The position numbers and the translations under genes were made by a program. A stretch of 64,000 nucleotides of DNA, from the NCBI GenBank assembly GCA_951812925.1, contig OX638371.1, positions 43,064,101 to 43,128,100 of the forward strand, read 5' to 3'. Under the pieces are notes generated by a model. It saw only the letters and a list, made by a program, of their open reading frames with translations. It was not told where the DNA came from and did not search any database. Below, one piece after another: positions 8,961 through 21,714 of the stretch (its first letter is position 1; each line of letters begins with the position of its first letter). Origin of the DNA: Calliopum simillimum (taxonomy: Eukaryota > Arthropoda > Insecta > Diptera > Lauxaniidae).

Positions 8961-10813
8961 TAGTACAATCATTTGGGAGAATAAAATGATGTTACCTGGA
9001 AAGTTTAGCGAGATTTTTGCAAATGAGTTATTTTATAGATTTCGATGTGCTCTTTCAAAATTTCAACTTTGCTACCTCGAATCGTGTTCGCTCGCGCCGC
9101 CATATTAGAAAAATGGCTTCCAAAATCAGTTTTTTACAAATATCTCTTTAACGCTTACATTTATAGAAAAATATTGTGGCGCAATATTTTAGCTTATAAA
9201 ATTTTCTATTAAAATTACCTTTCAATTGTATTCGTACGAGATATCCTAGTTCAAAATTTGAAAAAAATTGGTAAATTGTGCATGCCGCTTATGAATAGGA
9301 ACATTGATGTGTTTAGCTTAAAATTATGATAACTCATGAATGGTGAGTCACACGTTTAAAGTAAAAATAGCTAATTATAGGGAATTACTTGCACTACAAT
9401 TTTTTCAGGTGACCTATGATTTGGGAGTTATTTTGTAAACAAACCTAAAATTTAGAAAAAACCGTTTTTTCAAAATAGCTCCAAAACGATTCGTCCTAGA
9501 AAAAAAATTGTTCATGTATTCTGTAGAACGTTCGATTTCCTATAAGAATCTCTTAGAAGTGTTTTTTCGTCAGACTTACTCTTCATGAGATATCGCGACT
9601 TGAAAATCATTCAAAACTGAACATAGTACTGCGCATAGTACAATGCACGTCCGCGCGAAATGCGTTTTCTATAGGATTTTGATGGGAGGTATCTCATTTT
9701 CTTCAGGAACTTACGCTGATGTCAAATTTGAAAGAATTTTTGAAATCCCAACGACAGTTTTTTTTTTAAGTCGGGTAAAGTGATTTTTCAGTACAAAATT
9801 TTTGACCATATTTTTTTAAAGACCAAAATTTTGAAAACAGAAGCCTAAGAAAAAAATGTAAACCGCAAACTTTATTCTACAGATTTTTCCCTATCATTTG
9901 ATATTAAGAACATAAAAATGTAACTGCCGTAGAAAAAGTTATATAACCTTTTGAAAATGAGAGTGTGCTTTTGGTAGTTTGCACACTAAAATCTATATAT
10001 GCCAGGTAGGAAAAAAATTAAATCGAACTGTTGTGAATTAAAAAAAAGGTGTCAAATTACTCCTGAGCACTTACTAAATAAGACAAAAAAGTTTTGAAAG
10101 AAGTTCATCGATTACTGTTTGAAAAAGGTCGAAAAACGGTACGGTAACTATACGTGATAAAGCAGTTCTGGGACCAGATTCAAATTCGCTACTAATAAAA
10201 TCATCGAAAATGTCTATTTTTGTTTTGTTTTGTTGTGCTTTTTAACAAATGTACCGTTTTTCGACCTTTTTCAAACAGTAGTCGATGAACTTTTTTTCAA
10301 AACTTTTGTGTCTTATTTAGTAAGTGCTCAGGAGTAATTTGACACCTTTTTTTTAGTTCACAACAGTTCGATTTAATTTTTTTCCTACCTGGCATATATA
10401 GATTTTAGTGTGCAAACTACCAAAAAAACACTCTCATTTTCAAAAGGTTATAACTTTTTCTACGGCAGTTACATTTTTATGTTCTTAATATCAAATGATA
10501 GGGAAAAATCTGTAGAATAAAGTTTGCGGTTTACATTTTTTTCTTAGGCTTCTGTTTTCAAAATTTTGGTCTTTAAAAAAATATGGTCAAAAATTTTGTA
10601 CTGAAAAATCACTTTACCCGACTTAAAAAAAAAACTGTCGTTGGGATTTCAAAAATTCTTTCAAATTTGACATCAGCGTAAGTTCCTGAAGAAAATGAGA
10701 TACCTCCCATCAAAATCCTATAGAAAAAAGTTTTTTGCCTTAAATCGCGCGGATGTGCAATGTTCAATTTTAAATGATTTTCAAGACGCGATATCTCATG
10801 AAGATTTTTTAGG
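8961..10813. repeat. Long palindromic (foldback) repeat
   Basis: The left arm runs to 10142, an unpaired loop is 10143-10250, and the right arm is 10251 to about 10813. At least 560 bp pair. The outer left part, 8961-9600, is a second copy of the repeat at 61780-62460 (AGTACAATCATTTGGGAG onward). On the right the palindrome is cut at about 10813 by another repeat. No ORF is supported. Confidence 0.8.
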
Positions 10814-11290
10814 TTAGTTTTTTTTAAGAAGCTAGCTAGTACTTTAATTGCATTTATCCAATTCTCAATTTTATGGTGTCAAATGATTTGTCTTGAAACA
10901 GGCTTTAAAATAAAAACTAGCAACATTTTTTTTTTATGTAGTTTGCACTTAGAAAAGTTTTTAAATTGAGTTTCTTAAAATACGTCATATTCGATTTTTT
11001 TATTTTTCATGTAAAAAAAGCTACAAGTGTAACTTACAAGTTGACCAAATATTGGAGTGGGCCTACCAGTGGTTCTCCAGAAAAACAATAAAATGTAGCA
11101 TCTACCGCATTTTTTCAGTAAAATTTTTTAAAAGTTTCAAATTCCTATATCTCCACCATTTTTTTAAATTTGAGAAAATATTTGGTAGGTTTTCTCTCCA
11201 CTATGCCATTATTGTTTATGCCAATTTAAAGCCAAATCGGGTGCCATGAAAAAGATCTTGAACGTTTTGACATGGTTTACACCTTCTACT
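10813..11290. repeat. Dispersed repeat shared with 29830-30300
   Basis: 10813-10930 (ending GAAACAGGCTTTAAAATAAA) is the reverse complement of about 30020-30135. By contrast 11130-11290 (CCAAATCGGGTGCCAT) is a direct match to 30140-30300. The unit therefore has an inverted arrangement in the two places. Origin unknown. Confidence 0.55.
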
Positions 11291-11649
11291 AAATATACAT
11301 ATGAATGGGTTTTTTTGAAAGTGGAATAAGTCCACTTCTTCATAAACTGTGACATTGAAGGGTTTGCGTACGACTCAATTTAAAAATATTGGCAAGCGTT
11401 AATAAGCTGGTGTTAAGTGTTAACTACTGTAAATTTATCAAATTTTGTTAATCTGTAAAAAATTTTTGCTAGTGTAATAGAAAATAGTTGAGTTTTTTGG
11501 TCTGAATGTACTTATTCCACATAAATTAAAAAATTTGTTATACTTTTGTATGACTTATTCCATTTTCAGTCACAAAATATTTTGTAAATAAAAGCAAAGG
11601 AAAATTAAAAAAAAAAAATGTTATTTTAAAAACTGTTGTTGTTTTCTTT

Positions 11650-12005
11650 TCTTTTTGCCCAAGTAGGGCCTTGGAAATTAATTACAACAACAATGACAAC
11701 AAAAAGTTCTTGTCGGACCTACTTTCGGAGATATAGATAAAAATTATCACAAGTTGGGAACCCCTGGAAAGATTTTGATAATATTAGTGTCATACGAAAG
11801 ATATATTAACTTGCTACAAAATCTAATTACAAAAATTTTTAATCCGAGTCGTGGTTTTAGAGACATTGCAAATTTTCAGAAATTTTGACCATTTTTTTTT
11901 TTTTTAAGCACTATTTTTCCAAAAACTGTATCATTAATGCATAGTTTTAGTAACATATTATAAAAGCCCAATTTATTTTCTTTCATTTGACATGTAATTT
12001 GCGCC
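11650..12005 (-). repeat. Inverted copy of the 5850-6170 repeat
   Basis: GCCCAAGTAGGGCCTTGG and CCTACTTTCGGAGATATAGA match the complement of 6100-6170, and AAGCCCAATTTATTTTC matches the complement of about 5870-5890. It is a decayed copy with no coding content. Confidence 0.55.
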
Positions 12006-13190
12006 TGATTTTTTTATAGGAAAACAAAAAAGTGCTTTCCATGAAGTCATTTGAGGGGTAAAATTGCTGTAAAATGTTACCACAAAACTTTTTATTTACT
12101 CATTACTTCTTGAAATACTACTAATTTTCTGAGCTGTATGTATGTTTGACTTAATTTTTTGTAGTGATTTAAGTTTCAATAATTTTATTTGCAAATGGAA
12201 ATAATTTTTCGGATTTTGTTGTCTAAAATGTGAAAGAAAAATGCAATTATTTTTTCAGCCTTATAAAGCGAAATAGTTTTTCATGTAAAACTGAGTGATG
12301 TATGTAAACATTTTTTATGCAGTGTATTATTGCATAATGTAAAAGGTTTTGTCCTCAGAACATCAGTTTTGACAATTTTTAAGTTTTGATATTTTTTATA
12401 ATATAAATAAATATTCGAATTTGAAATTTTAACCAAAAATTGGAAGAAATTGTTTAAAGTCAATTCAATGTCATAAACTGAGTTGCAAACAAAAACTCCC
12501 TTAAGTTAGAAGCAGTGTTGGAATGGAAGTATGAAGCATAATCATATTTTTTTTTTTAAGTTTAACCCATGAGATGTAAATAACGTCATCATGGCACTGC
12601 GCATGCACCTGAAATATAAAGTTTTGTATTGATTTTTCTGTTCAGTCAAAATTTGCATTATACAAAAGTCATTCTACACATTAGATTTCTGTTTTTCTAA
12701 ATTTTAATATTAATAAATAAACCTCAAATTAAAATACTTTTAAAAATGATCGCTTCCAAAGCAATAAAAAATTATAGAATGTAAGTAAAAAGCTTAATTA
12801 TTGAAGTTAATAAGTATGAAAAATTGTGGCATGGTTTATAGTTCAAAGTACTTTATTTAAAAAAAAAAAAACTACTTCTAATGTCAAATTAAAGTACATT
12901 CTGAAATCAAGTATAATTTACAGATATTAATAATAATTTTTTTTTTTTTTTTGACGACGAATCATAATTAATATACTTTGTGTGTATGTATGTATTTACT
13001 TTTTTGAAGTCGAATTAACATTTTTACTTGGCAGCTTTTTTTTGCGCCTCACGCAAGTCAACAAAATTAATACAATATATTCAAATCGTTTATTGTTCAT
13101 ATATATACGGAATATATATCACGGCGGTGGAATGGATCGTTCGACCTAAACATGCGTGTTCAATTGAAATTCTTATAGATAGGTTTCCTT
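12006..13190. other. AT-rich stretch without recognisable features
   Basis: Homopolymer runs and short incidental ORFs only. I see no exon, no paired termini and no transposase text here. Confidence 0.5.
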
Positions 13191-13647
13191 TGGGGTTTTC
13201 ATAACACTGTGGATAAAAAATTAAAAAAATCCGTCGTACCGTTTTTAAAAAATCTCATTTTGAAAATTGTACTAAAATTTCCATTTAAAATGAAAAAATC
13301 GTAAAAAATAAAACCAACAAATAAAAACCGAAATAGTAATTTAAGGACAAAAACTAGTACTTTCAAATACCATATCAAGATTTATGGCGAAAAGCTATCA
13401 TAACTTGTTATAAAACTACAGAAATAGCTAAAAACGGCGTTCTTTTTGCACTTTTAGGTTAGGATATCTCAAAATCCTGAAAAGTTAGCGCAATTTTATG
13501 TCGTTTTCTTTTCTCAAAAAAATTTTACACTTTTGTTGCCCATTGCGAATGCTGTCAAAATTTTATGTTCTTTTCTAAAATTTTCTAAATATTGTTGCCC
13601 TCTGAGCAGGCAAAAGTGTAACATTTTTACACTTTTTTCAATCGACG

Positions 13648-14681
13648 CACAGTGCGAAATTTGGGAGGTTTAGCGGAACTTAATTGAATTTTTGAAATAC
13701 ATAAAACGCATAAAATTATTCATTATTTCGGTAGCTTAATATCCCACCTCAAAAACCTTATACTCAGTTTGGTGAATAACCTTGCGAAACAACTGCAAAA
13801 TGCAATTAAAACTTGCATTACTTGTTCGTTCATACTTTTTGACTATAGAAAGCTTTTCGATTTGTTTTAGTTTATAGATTGGTACATAAAAACGGTAAGT
13901 CGGTAGGACGCGAAAATTTTTTCTTTTATTTTTTAATAAAATTGTCACTTATTGGCATTCAAATAATTGCAGAATCTTTTCTTACTCGTGTGTGATTTGT
14001 TTGTGAAAATTGTGCTTTTTAAGAAGTTCATAAGATTTACATTTTCAACTTCATTGGTGTTACCACAAATTGCCATTTTGAAACGTATAAAATTTGAAAG
14101 GTAGGTTTATCCTCTACTGGAAACATAAAAGATCTTCTGCGATATTTTGCGATCCTCTTTTAAACTAAACCTTTTCCAGAATGTCTTTGGAAATTTCATA
14201 TAACACCGAAATTTCATCGACATCGGACACCATTGTTGGTTTTGTTTTAGAAAAAATAGGCTCACCAACACTAACATCCGACACTCTCCATAGTTTAAAG
14301 GTAACTATTCGTACGCTAGTTTATAATATACAAAAAAAAGTAGGAGGAATCCTCTCGAAATTTAGAAGCATTTTTGAATAAAAATGCAAAAAAAAGTAAA
14401 TACCCTGTGTCTTACCCCCTTTATTTTTAATGGTGTTTTTATAAGAAAATGGTTATATCTATCAAGTTTCATAGCGATATCTGGTATGGGAGCAGAAATA
14501 CAATGTTTTAAGCATTTTCATACATGGGGGATATGATAACCCCTTGTCTGATCCCCCTTAATTTTTGCATAGTGTTTTGCCAATTAAATATATATCCAAG
14601 TATTAAGTTTCATAACTATAACTGCTATATGTGCTGAGATATGAATTAAGTTCCACTAGACTCTGAAAATTTCGCACTGTG
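13648..14681. mobile_element. Non-autonomous Transib-type element, CGACG target duplication
   Basis: Both ends start CACAGTGCGAAATTT, inverted, and a second matching block GGAACTTAATT lies at positions 28-38 of each end. A perfect 5-bp duplication CGACG flanks it (13643-13647 and 14682-14686). Transib targets are 5 bp and GC-rich, so the fit is good. The 1034-bp inside has no transposase. The termini differ from those of 1756-4484 after the heptamer, so this is a separate family. It carries an exon-like segment at 14180-14300. Confidence 0.8.
14180..14300 (+). other. Exon-like segment inside the Transib-type element
   Basis: A pyrimidine-rich tract ending CCTTTTCCAG precedes 14180 and a GTAACT donor follows 14300. 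The 121-bp segment is open (ATG at 14181, reading MSLEISYNTEISSTSD...), less AT-rich than its surroundings, and bounded exactly by splice-like sites. It may be an exon carried along by the transposon or a chance arrangement. I do not recognise the peptide. Confidence 0.3.
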
Positions 14682-15105
14682 CGACGGGGTGAGAATTTTG
14701 AATGTTGATTTTTCATAAACAGATAATATTGAAAGTTTTTATTTGGTTTTTTATTTACAAACATATGATTGAATTAAAAATTATTAAATTAAATAAAAAC
14801 AAATGTCACAATTGTGAGAAAAAATTCATTTTGTGATTTGTATGGAATTTTTTGTTCTATTCTTATTTAAAAAAAGGTAACATTTTATCAGGGTAGAATA
14901 CAAAACTAAAAAAATGTTACACTTCAAATAGGTCAAATTTTTTTACAAAAGAAAATGCTATTCGTGACGGATTAGGTTTCAACATCAAAAAAATTCATCT
15001 TAAATAACTATTTCAGTTTTTATTTTGTTGGTTTTATTTTTTACGATTTTTTCGTTTGATACGGAAAATTTAGTACAATTTTCAATTTCCACAGTGTTCA
15101 GAAAA

Positions 15106-15382
15106 CCCAAAAAAAAAAAAACTATCTACAGTGGGTAAACCGCATAGTCGGACTAGACTTTGTTGGATATGAAAATATGCTAAAGGTATGGTTTCTGCAA
15201 ATTTACACTAAAACGCAAAAATAGTTAAATTTCCTGCCCTCAACGAATAAAAATGCCGTTCTTTTGCAAAAAAGCATTTCAGAACTGCGTTTTTTTTTTG
15301 TCATATTCGGTCGTTCATTGCGTTTAGTGGCAAACAATGCAAGCACTAATTTAAAATATATGTAAAAAGGCTTCAAATGGCT
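15106..15382. other. Unassigned AT-rich stretch
   Basis: It contains TACAGTGGGTAAACCGCATAG at about 15129, which could be a worn Tc1-type end belonging to the transposase fragment just downstream, but no partner end was found. Confidence 0.3.
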
Positions 15383-15625
15383 CCAAATGGCAAGCAATTT
15401 ATTATCGAAATCAGGCGATTAATGATTAAGTAGTATTATGAAGATAAAACCGTGAGAGAAATTACTAAATCGTCTAGAAAAAGTAAATCTACTGTCCACG
15501 ACATACTCATGAGTGCAGGTTGACCAAAAAATGCAGAAAAAGTCAAGATATCAAATGAGCGAGAAGAGCGGTCAATATTAAAAGAAATCAAAGAAGATCC
15601 TTTCAAAAAGACAAAAATCCCTTAA
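15383..15625 (+). pseudogene. Tc1-like transposase N-terminal (helix-turn-helix) remnant
   Basis: Conceptual translation gives GKQFIIEIRRLMIK, stop, YYEDKTVREITKSSRKSKST then VHDILMSAG, followed by ISNEREERSILKEIKEDPF. This is the paired-like helix-turn-helix layout of Tc1-family transposases. At least two in-frame stops interrupt it, and the catalytic domain was not found up to 16025. Confidence 0.5.
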
Positions 15626-16204
15626 ATATCCTCAAAAAATCGAACTGAAAAAAATGTTTTCCTAAATACTGATTTCAATTACATAAGTAGAATTATTATA
15701 AGAGAGTAGCTAGAAAAAATCCAGCCCTAAACATGAAAAGATGACATGAAAATATGCCGAGGAGAATTTACTAAAAACAAAAGATTTTAGAAACAAGGTG
15801 ATTTGATGGTAGTAGAAGAGTGGCGTCATGTAACATTTTGACTTTCTTCCGATTCTTTTCCTTGAAGCATAGCTTTGGGGGTCTTGTGAAATATTTTGTT
15901 GTATTCCAATGGTGATGTAATATTGCAGTTATTTCGCCCATTCCCATGCCAAATTTCCTTAAAGCATTAATTGTTCCTCAATATCCTTTTGATAAGGCGC
16001 ATCCACGTGGAATTTCGGTCTAAAAGTACCATATAAAAACCAAAATCTATTTATTTATTTTCTTATATTACATTGCTATTACCTATGCTTTTATTTTTTC
16101 TTTACAAACCACAAAAAGCTTAAGCTCTTCATGTAAAATAACGGTATTCAAAATCGCAAGTAATAATAAAAAAATATATTATTTATAGACTGACCATATA
16201 GCAG

Positions 16205-17946
16205 AATACTTTTACATTGCACAAACACTTTTGGGGTTTTATTAATTCTAAAAAAAATCGGACGGGTTTCCGTCTGAATTCAAGGCATCGGAAGGGTATA
16301 CATACAAATAACCCTAAAATTATTGCCGAGCTGTTTGCCGACTTGTTCAAAAAATCATTTTCAACGGATCAATTTTCTCCCGATGCAAATTATTTCGAAT
16401 TCATGGATAATAGTTTCAATGACTGAGTTTTCATTTTCACCTGAGCTTATAGTGAAATATATTTTATCAATTGAAGATAGTTCTTGCCCAGGACCTGATG
16501 GCATACCTGCCATAGTACTTGTTAATTGTAGCTCAATTTTGAGCCAGTCGCTCAGTTTTTTATTTAATAAATCTTTAAATGATAGCTATTTTCCTAAACA
16601 ATGCAAAAATCGTTTATAAGTCCTATATTTAAAAAGGGATGTAAAAGTGATGTGTCTAACTATCGACCAATAGCTAAGTTATCTGTAATTCCTAAACTTT
16701 TTGAAAAGATTATCTATGATCAAGTCAAAGTCCACTGCAGTGAAATCATTTCAACACGTCAGCATATAGATTTGTTAATGGCAGATCTACAGCCTCGAAC
16801 CTTCTTGATTTTTCTTCTTTTGCTTTAAGTTCACTAGACTCTGGCTGTCAAGTTGACTGCGTCTACAAGGACTTTAGTAAAGCATTTGATAAGCGACCAC
16901 ATAGTTTAATTATGTTTAAATTAGAAAAACTTGGATTTCCTTCCATCTTCATCGGCTGGATTGAATCTTATTTATTAGATCGATAATATCAAGTAAGATT
17001 TCGTAAAGTGTTATCTTCTTCCTTTATGGTGTCCCACAAGGTAGTCATCTAGGACCGTTACTATTTATCTTGGCTATAAATGATGTAACCCATATCATTA
17101 GACTCTAATTTGCTAATTTACGCGGATGATATGAAAACTTTCAAGTCCGTGAGGGAAAATAACGATACTGTTATGCTTCAGTTTGATTTGAAATCATTTT
17201 AAACGTGGTGCTTTAAAAATAACTTGCATCTAAATCCTGATAAATGCCGAACAATAACGTTTTCTAGGAAGAAAAACAATATAAAATATGATTATGTATT
17301 GAAAGACAAAAACATTTGGCGTGTGTATTTTGTAAAAGATCTAGGTGTCTATTTTGATGACAAAATAACATTTAATAAACATATAAATCAAATATGTAAG
17401 AAAGCAGCTTCTCTGCTTGGCTTTATAAAAAGGTGGGCCAAAGAATTTAATAACTCATTAGTAACGATAACTTTATATAATACGATTGTGCGTCCTCACT
17501 TGGAGTACGCTAGTCAAGTTTGGTCACCATTTTATAATGTTCATATTGATAGAATCGAAAGAGTCCAAAAAAATTTTATTCGATTTGCTTTGAATGGCCT
17601 AAATTGGGTTGATTCTTCAAATCTTCCTCCTTATGAGGATCGTTTGAAGCTACTTAAAATGCAGTCTCTACGGGAACGCAGAGATAATGGAGATATTCTT
17701 TATTTGCACCAACTTATCACTGGGTCCCTTGCTGCTCCAGAGCTTTTTAACTATATTTTTTTCAATTTGAACCGGAGAAGCGATCGTAATTCTCCGCAAT
17801 TATTTTATCAGCCGGTTAGCAGAAGTAATTATATGTTTTCAACTCCTTTTAATCGAATGACAACCCTTGTCAATAATTGTGAATTTTATAATGTTAACTT
17901 GTCAAAAGGTCAACTCAAACTTAGATTGAAAAATAACTGTAGTTAA
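16205..17946 (+). pseudogene. LINE reverse transcriptase, Jockey/CR1 type, 5'-truncated and broken
   Basis: RT blocks appear in order in several frames. CPGPDGIPAIVL is near 16490; FISPIFKKGCKSDVSNYRPI is near 16610. VYKDFSKAFDK is near 16870, GVPQGSHLGPLLF near 17030, and the catalytic IYADD is at about 17116-17130. A 240-residue open C-terminal part (17224-17946) with VKDLGVYFD and PHLEYASQVWSPF follows. Stops and shifts at about 16425, 16620, 16825 and 16985 kill the protein. There is no endonuclease domain and no RNase H, the usual 5' truncation of LINEs and the Jockey/CR1 layout. The upstream border is about 16205. Confidence 0.8.
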
Positions 17947-18351
17947 CTGTCTTTGTCATCATTTAGAACGATTTTTTTTGTCATATTTTGCGTATTTGCA
18001 TGTTTTTTATTAGTGTATTGTCCGAGCCAAACAGCACGCAGGGTTAAATTTTTTCAGTATTTTTATGAGTGTTTATATGCAGGTGTATGAAAATACTCTT
18101 ACATATAGAGCGGTATATTGTGAAAGTGTGATATAGCTACGGGATACGAAACAAAATATAACTTGCATTGTTTTTTATCCCTTATTTCAGAAATTTTTAT
18201 AAAAAGCTAAAAATTTAATTTATAGCCTTTTTTTGCTAATTGGCTAAGAAGGCTATTAGCTGTAGTAGCTAAACTCGATTATTATTATTGAGATCGATTG
18301 GATTAAGGAATGGTATCCTTTTTTCAACACAAATATTAACTTTAGGTTTAA
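17947..18351. other. LINE 3' flank and unassigned AT-rich DNA
   Basis: Probably begins with the LINE 3' untranslated part. No clear poly-A tail or target duplication was recognised, and nothing else can be assigned. Confidence 0.3.
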
Positions 18352-19001
18352 AGACCCTTTCCATCTCAAAACGAATGTTTTTCATCAAGTTTTTCAAAAG
18401 ATTTCCGTAAAAAAAAATTTTTTTTTTGGGAAAATTAATTTTTAGGATTTTTCGAAACATGGCCGTCAATATTCAATAACTCAATATTCTTATGATTTAT
18501 ATGGGAAATATTGGTTTTTTGTATACCTTGAATTTTCTAAGCATTGGAAGTTATATTCTTCTACTTTAAAATTTTGTGTAAATTGGGTGAAAATCAAAGC
18601 ACAAAATAAAAATTGTCACAAGCAATGTTTGTTTTTCATCCACCTTTCTGTAAAAAAATTATTATTATTTTAAGATTTTTCAAAAAATGGCCATTATTTT
18701 GTAAGTTTTCATAATTTAAAAATGGAAATCAAAATAACATTAAACATGCTACAAGAATCCGAAAACAAAAATTTAAAAATTTATTTTTGACAAAATGGCG
18801 GAATTCAGAAAAAAAATGGCATCGATTTTTCGCAAAAACACTATTTTGACTCTGTTTAGTTCCATGCCCATAAAAAAATCTTTTGCGCAAAACTAATAAT
18901 GAGGGGTCTCTATACTGAGCACTTAGAACAACTCTGTAAATTTTTATAAAAATCTGAGAACCCAACTGCAAATTTCGAAAAATTTGAGATGGAAAGGGTC
19001 T
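18352..19001. repeat. Element with AGACCCTTTCCATCTCAAA inverted termini
   Basis: The 19-bp sequence AGACCCTTTCCATCTCAAA at 18352 is mirrored exactly at the right end (about 18983-19001). The inside is AT-rich without a transposase. Target duplication unclear. Probably a MITE of 650 bp. Confidence 0.5.
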
Positions 19002-19633
19002 ATGCTAAAATTTTTTATAATCTTGAAGTTGGTACCTTGAGTATGTGTCTGTTTCTGTTTGTTTTTAATCATTCGGCGCATTTTATTAAAATTCCATAAA
19101 GATATTAAATGTCAGGATATTTTGTGATCGAAATATTTACGCAATAATAACTAAACAATATAGTGGTATAGGTTATGTTAAAGTGGCGGTTTAGCGATGC
19201 TAGCTAAACCCTAAGTAGCACTAAAAGTGCCATGTTAATACCACAAAAGTGATCCGACAGACTGGTATAAGTGGATGTGAACATTTTTAAAATTACCTAA
19301 CTAACGATATCTATATCCAGTTAGTCCTATTAAGGTAATTGAGCAGCGAGCCAATTTCGATGTTGGCGAATTCGCTGAGTGTATTGAAGAAAGGCTTTCA
19401 TAGTGATTTAAGTCTAGCTCTAGCCAGAGTTGGGCAGTCACAGAGAAAGTGTTCAAGAAGAATCTCTTCTCGTTTACATCTAAGCAACTCCGACAAAAAG
19501 AGTTGAAAGGGATGCCTAGTTTTTCAGCATGCTTGCCGATGGCCCAGTGTCCAGTGCAAACTGCGGTAAATCTTGCTATATTAATACGGTTATTAGCTAG
19601 TAAATAAGTAGTTCTTGAACTGTTATATGAAGG

Positions 19634-21690
19634 CTAGATTGACCTGGATATCCTACATGTAGTCAATGCTTTCCAATTAGTGTTCGCCTCGGTCAAGTAG
19701 TATGAGAAGATCCGCTTCTTTACTAGACCTAGCGGGGTATGAACTCGCACCGCGCTTGTGACATTCAGAGAGGAGCCATTCCTTGCCAGTTCGTCAGCTT
19801 TTTCGTTGCCTTCGATGTCCCTATGGCCTGGAACCCAAACGAGCGCAAGATCAAACCGACGCCCCAGTCTGACTAATTTTTCCTTGCAATCCACTACTAA
19901 TTTAGATTTTATTATTGTTGAGTTGAGTGCTTTGATGGCAGCCTGACTATCCGAGAGGATTGCCACCTTTCCGGAAAAGGTATTGATATTCTCTAAAAAT
20001 ATGCAGGCTTCGAGGATGACAAAAACTTCTGCCTGAAAAACGCTGGCTGAATCAGGCAAGCGAAACGAGTGGGATAATTTCAGCTCTTTTGAAAACACTC
20101 CCCCTTCATGAAGAGCTGTTTCAGTAGATCTTCCCTTGAGGTATGCATGCTAGCTAGCGATTCCCTAATATACCCATCTAGTATTCTTTCAAGTGTTTTA
20201 AGGACAAAAGAGGACAGACTTATTGGCCTAAAATCTTTTACTGATTCATGACCACTTCTGCCAACCTTTGGAATAAAGATAACCCGAACTTTCCTCCAAC
20301 TAGAGCGGATGTGGTTAAGAGTTATACAAGCAGTATAAATTTTAGCGAGCACTGGGCTCACTGCATCTTGCACTTTTTGCAACATAATAGGTAGAATGCC
20401 GTCTGGCCCAGGTGATTTATAAGGTGAAAAGCTGTTTAAAGACCAAAGAATTCTGTCTTTGGCAATTATTGAGCTGAGACTAGCTGGCAGAGGATTATGA
20501 AGGTAATTACCATCAGGTAAATTTCGTATGTCCTCACAGCCAGGAAAGTGAGTTTGAACTAAAAGCTCTAACGCTTCTTGCATAGATTCTGTCCACGATC
20601 CGTCAGATTTCTTGACAAAAGATGGACAAGAGTGCTCTTTGGATAGGATTCTGCCCAGCTTGGCTAAGTCCTTGATGTTGTCAATGGATTGACAAAAAGT
20701 TTCCCAAGACTGCTTTCTAGCTTCCCTGATAGCTTTTTTTGTACTTTTAGAGGCAGTCTTTATAGGGCTGCCACTCTTTTAGCTGGTGGCATTGGTTAAA
20801 GATCTTTCTTGAGGCCTTTCTTAGGTCACTCAGGTCTTTATTCCACCAAGGCGGAAGTTTTTTCCTGCTGCGAGTTATAGGGCAAGAGGCTCTATAAGTT
20901 ACCTGCATGGCGTTTTCTAAGGAACTAGCATTACTCTCTAGTTCGTCAACAGTATTGATAATGGTGTGTGGTAGTTTTTTAAACTTGGATTTGATTATTC
21001 TGTCAAAAGCGATCCAATTTGTATTTTTTATATTTCGCAAAGGTGGAGGATCTTCCACCTTAAATTTTATGTTGAAAAGAATCCACCTGTGATCCGAAAA
21101 AGAATTTTTGGTAAGGACTTTCCAATTCTCAACCCTGATACCAGAGTGTGTCAATAGAACAGTAACATCCAGGACTTCCTCCCAACCCGTGAAATTATCC
21201 GAACTTGGAAACACAAAGGTTGGAGTATTGCCAGTGTTGCAGATAGAAAAATTTGAATTAATGATAAAGTCGAAAAAAGACTCACCATGGTCATTTGTTT
21301 CGGTGCTGCCCCATAGCGTATGTCTGGCGTTGGCATCGCAGCCCAAAAGTATGTTTATATTGGAGGACGAACGCACAGCTAGCCTCTGAACTTCCTCTGG
21401 CGGTGAAGCTCGATCGTGGGCACAGTATGCTGAGGCGATGTAGAGGTCTTCCCCCTCCGCATTCTCGATCTTGACAACTGTCAGATCCTGAGTGCTAAGG
21501 TTAGGACAAAGAAAAGCTCTAAAATGTTTTTTTAAAATAATACACGATCTAGGCTTACCATTTACTCGTTTGTAAAAAAGATTGTAATTTTTATCGCCAA
21601 GTCCTTTAATGGCCAAACCAAAGACCCAGGGCTCTTGGACGATACCAATGTCAACATTTTACTCCCTGAGAAAAATGGCAAAAATAATCC
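19634..21690 (-). pseudogene. LINE ORF2: endonuclease, truncated RT, RNase H
   Basis: From the right: an endonuclease start (NVDIGIVQEPWVFG, after an in-frame TAA near 21664), then LLGCDANARHTLWGS and NSFSDHRWILF, typical of AP-type LINE endonucleases (to about 20747). Next is the RT N-terminal part with KSPGPDGILPIML and VIFIPKVGR, then KDFRPISLSSFVLKTLERIL. Near 20150-20130 the frame shifts so that AYLKGRSTETALHE reads in the downstream frame and then runs straight into GGVFSKELKLSHSF of RNase H. The RT palm with its YADD motif is therefore deleted at about 20105. RNase H keeps LSDSQAAIKAL and WVPGHRDIEGNEKADELAR. The protein cannot reverse transcribe. Confidence 0.85.
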
Positions 21691-21714
21691 GAGGCGCACT
21701 TCGAGTGCCTCAGG

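Larger units (their letters stand above)
13193..15105. repeat. Inverted-repeat element hosting a Transib-type insertion
   Basis: About 130 bp at 13193-13330 (with AACACTGTGGA, AAATCGTAAAAAATAAAACC) recur inverted at about 14985-15105. Pairing is imperfect, so the copy is old. The CACAGTG-bounded element 13648-14681 sits inside it. No protein is encoded. Confidence 0.5.
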
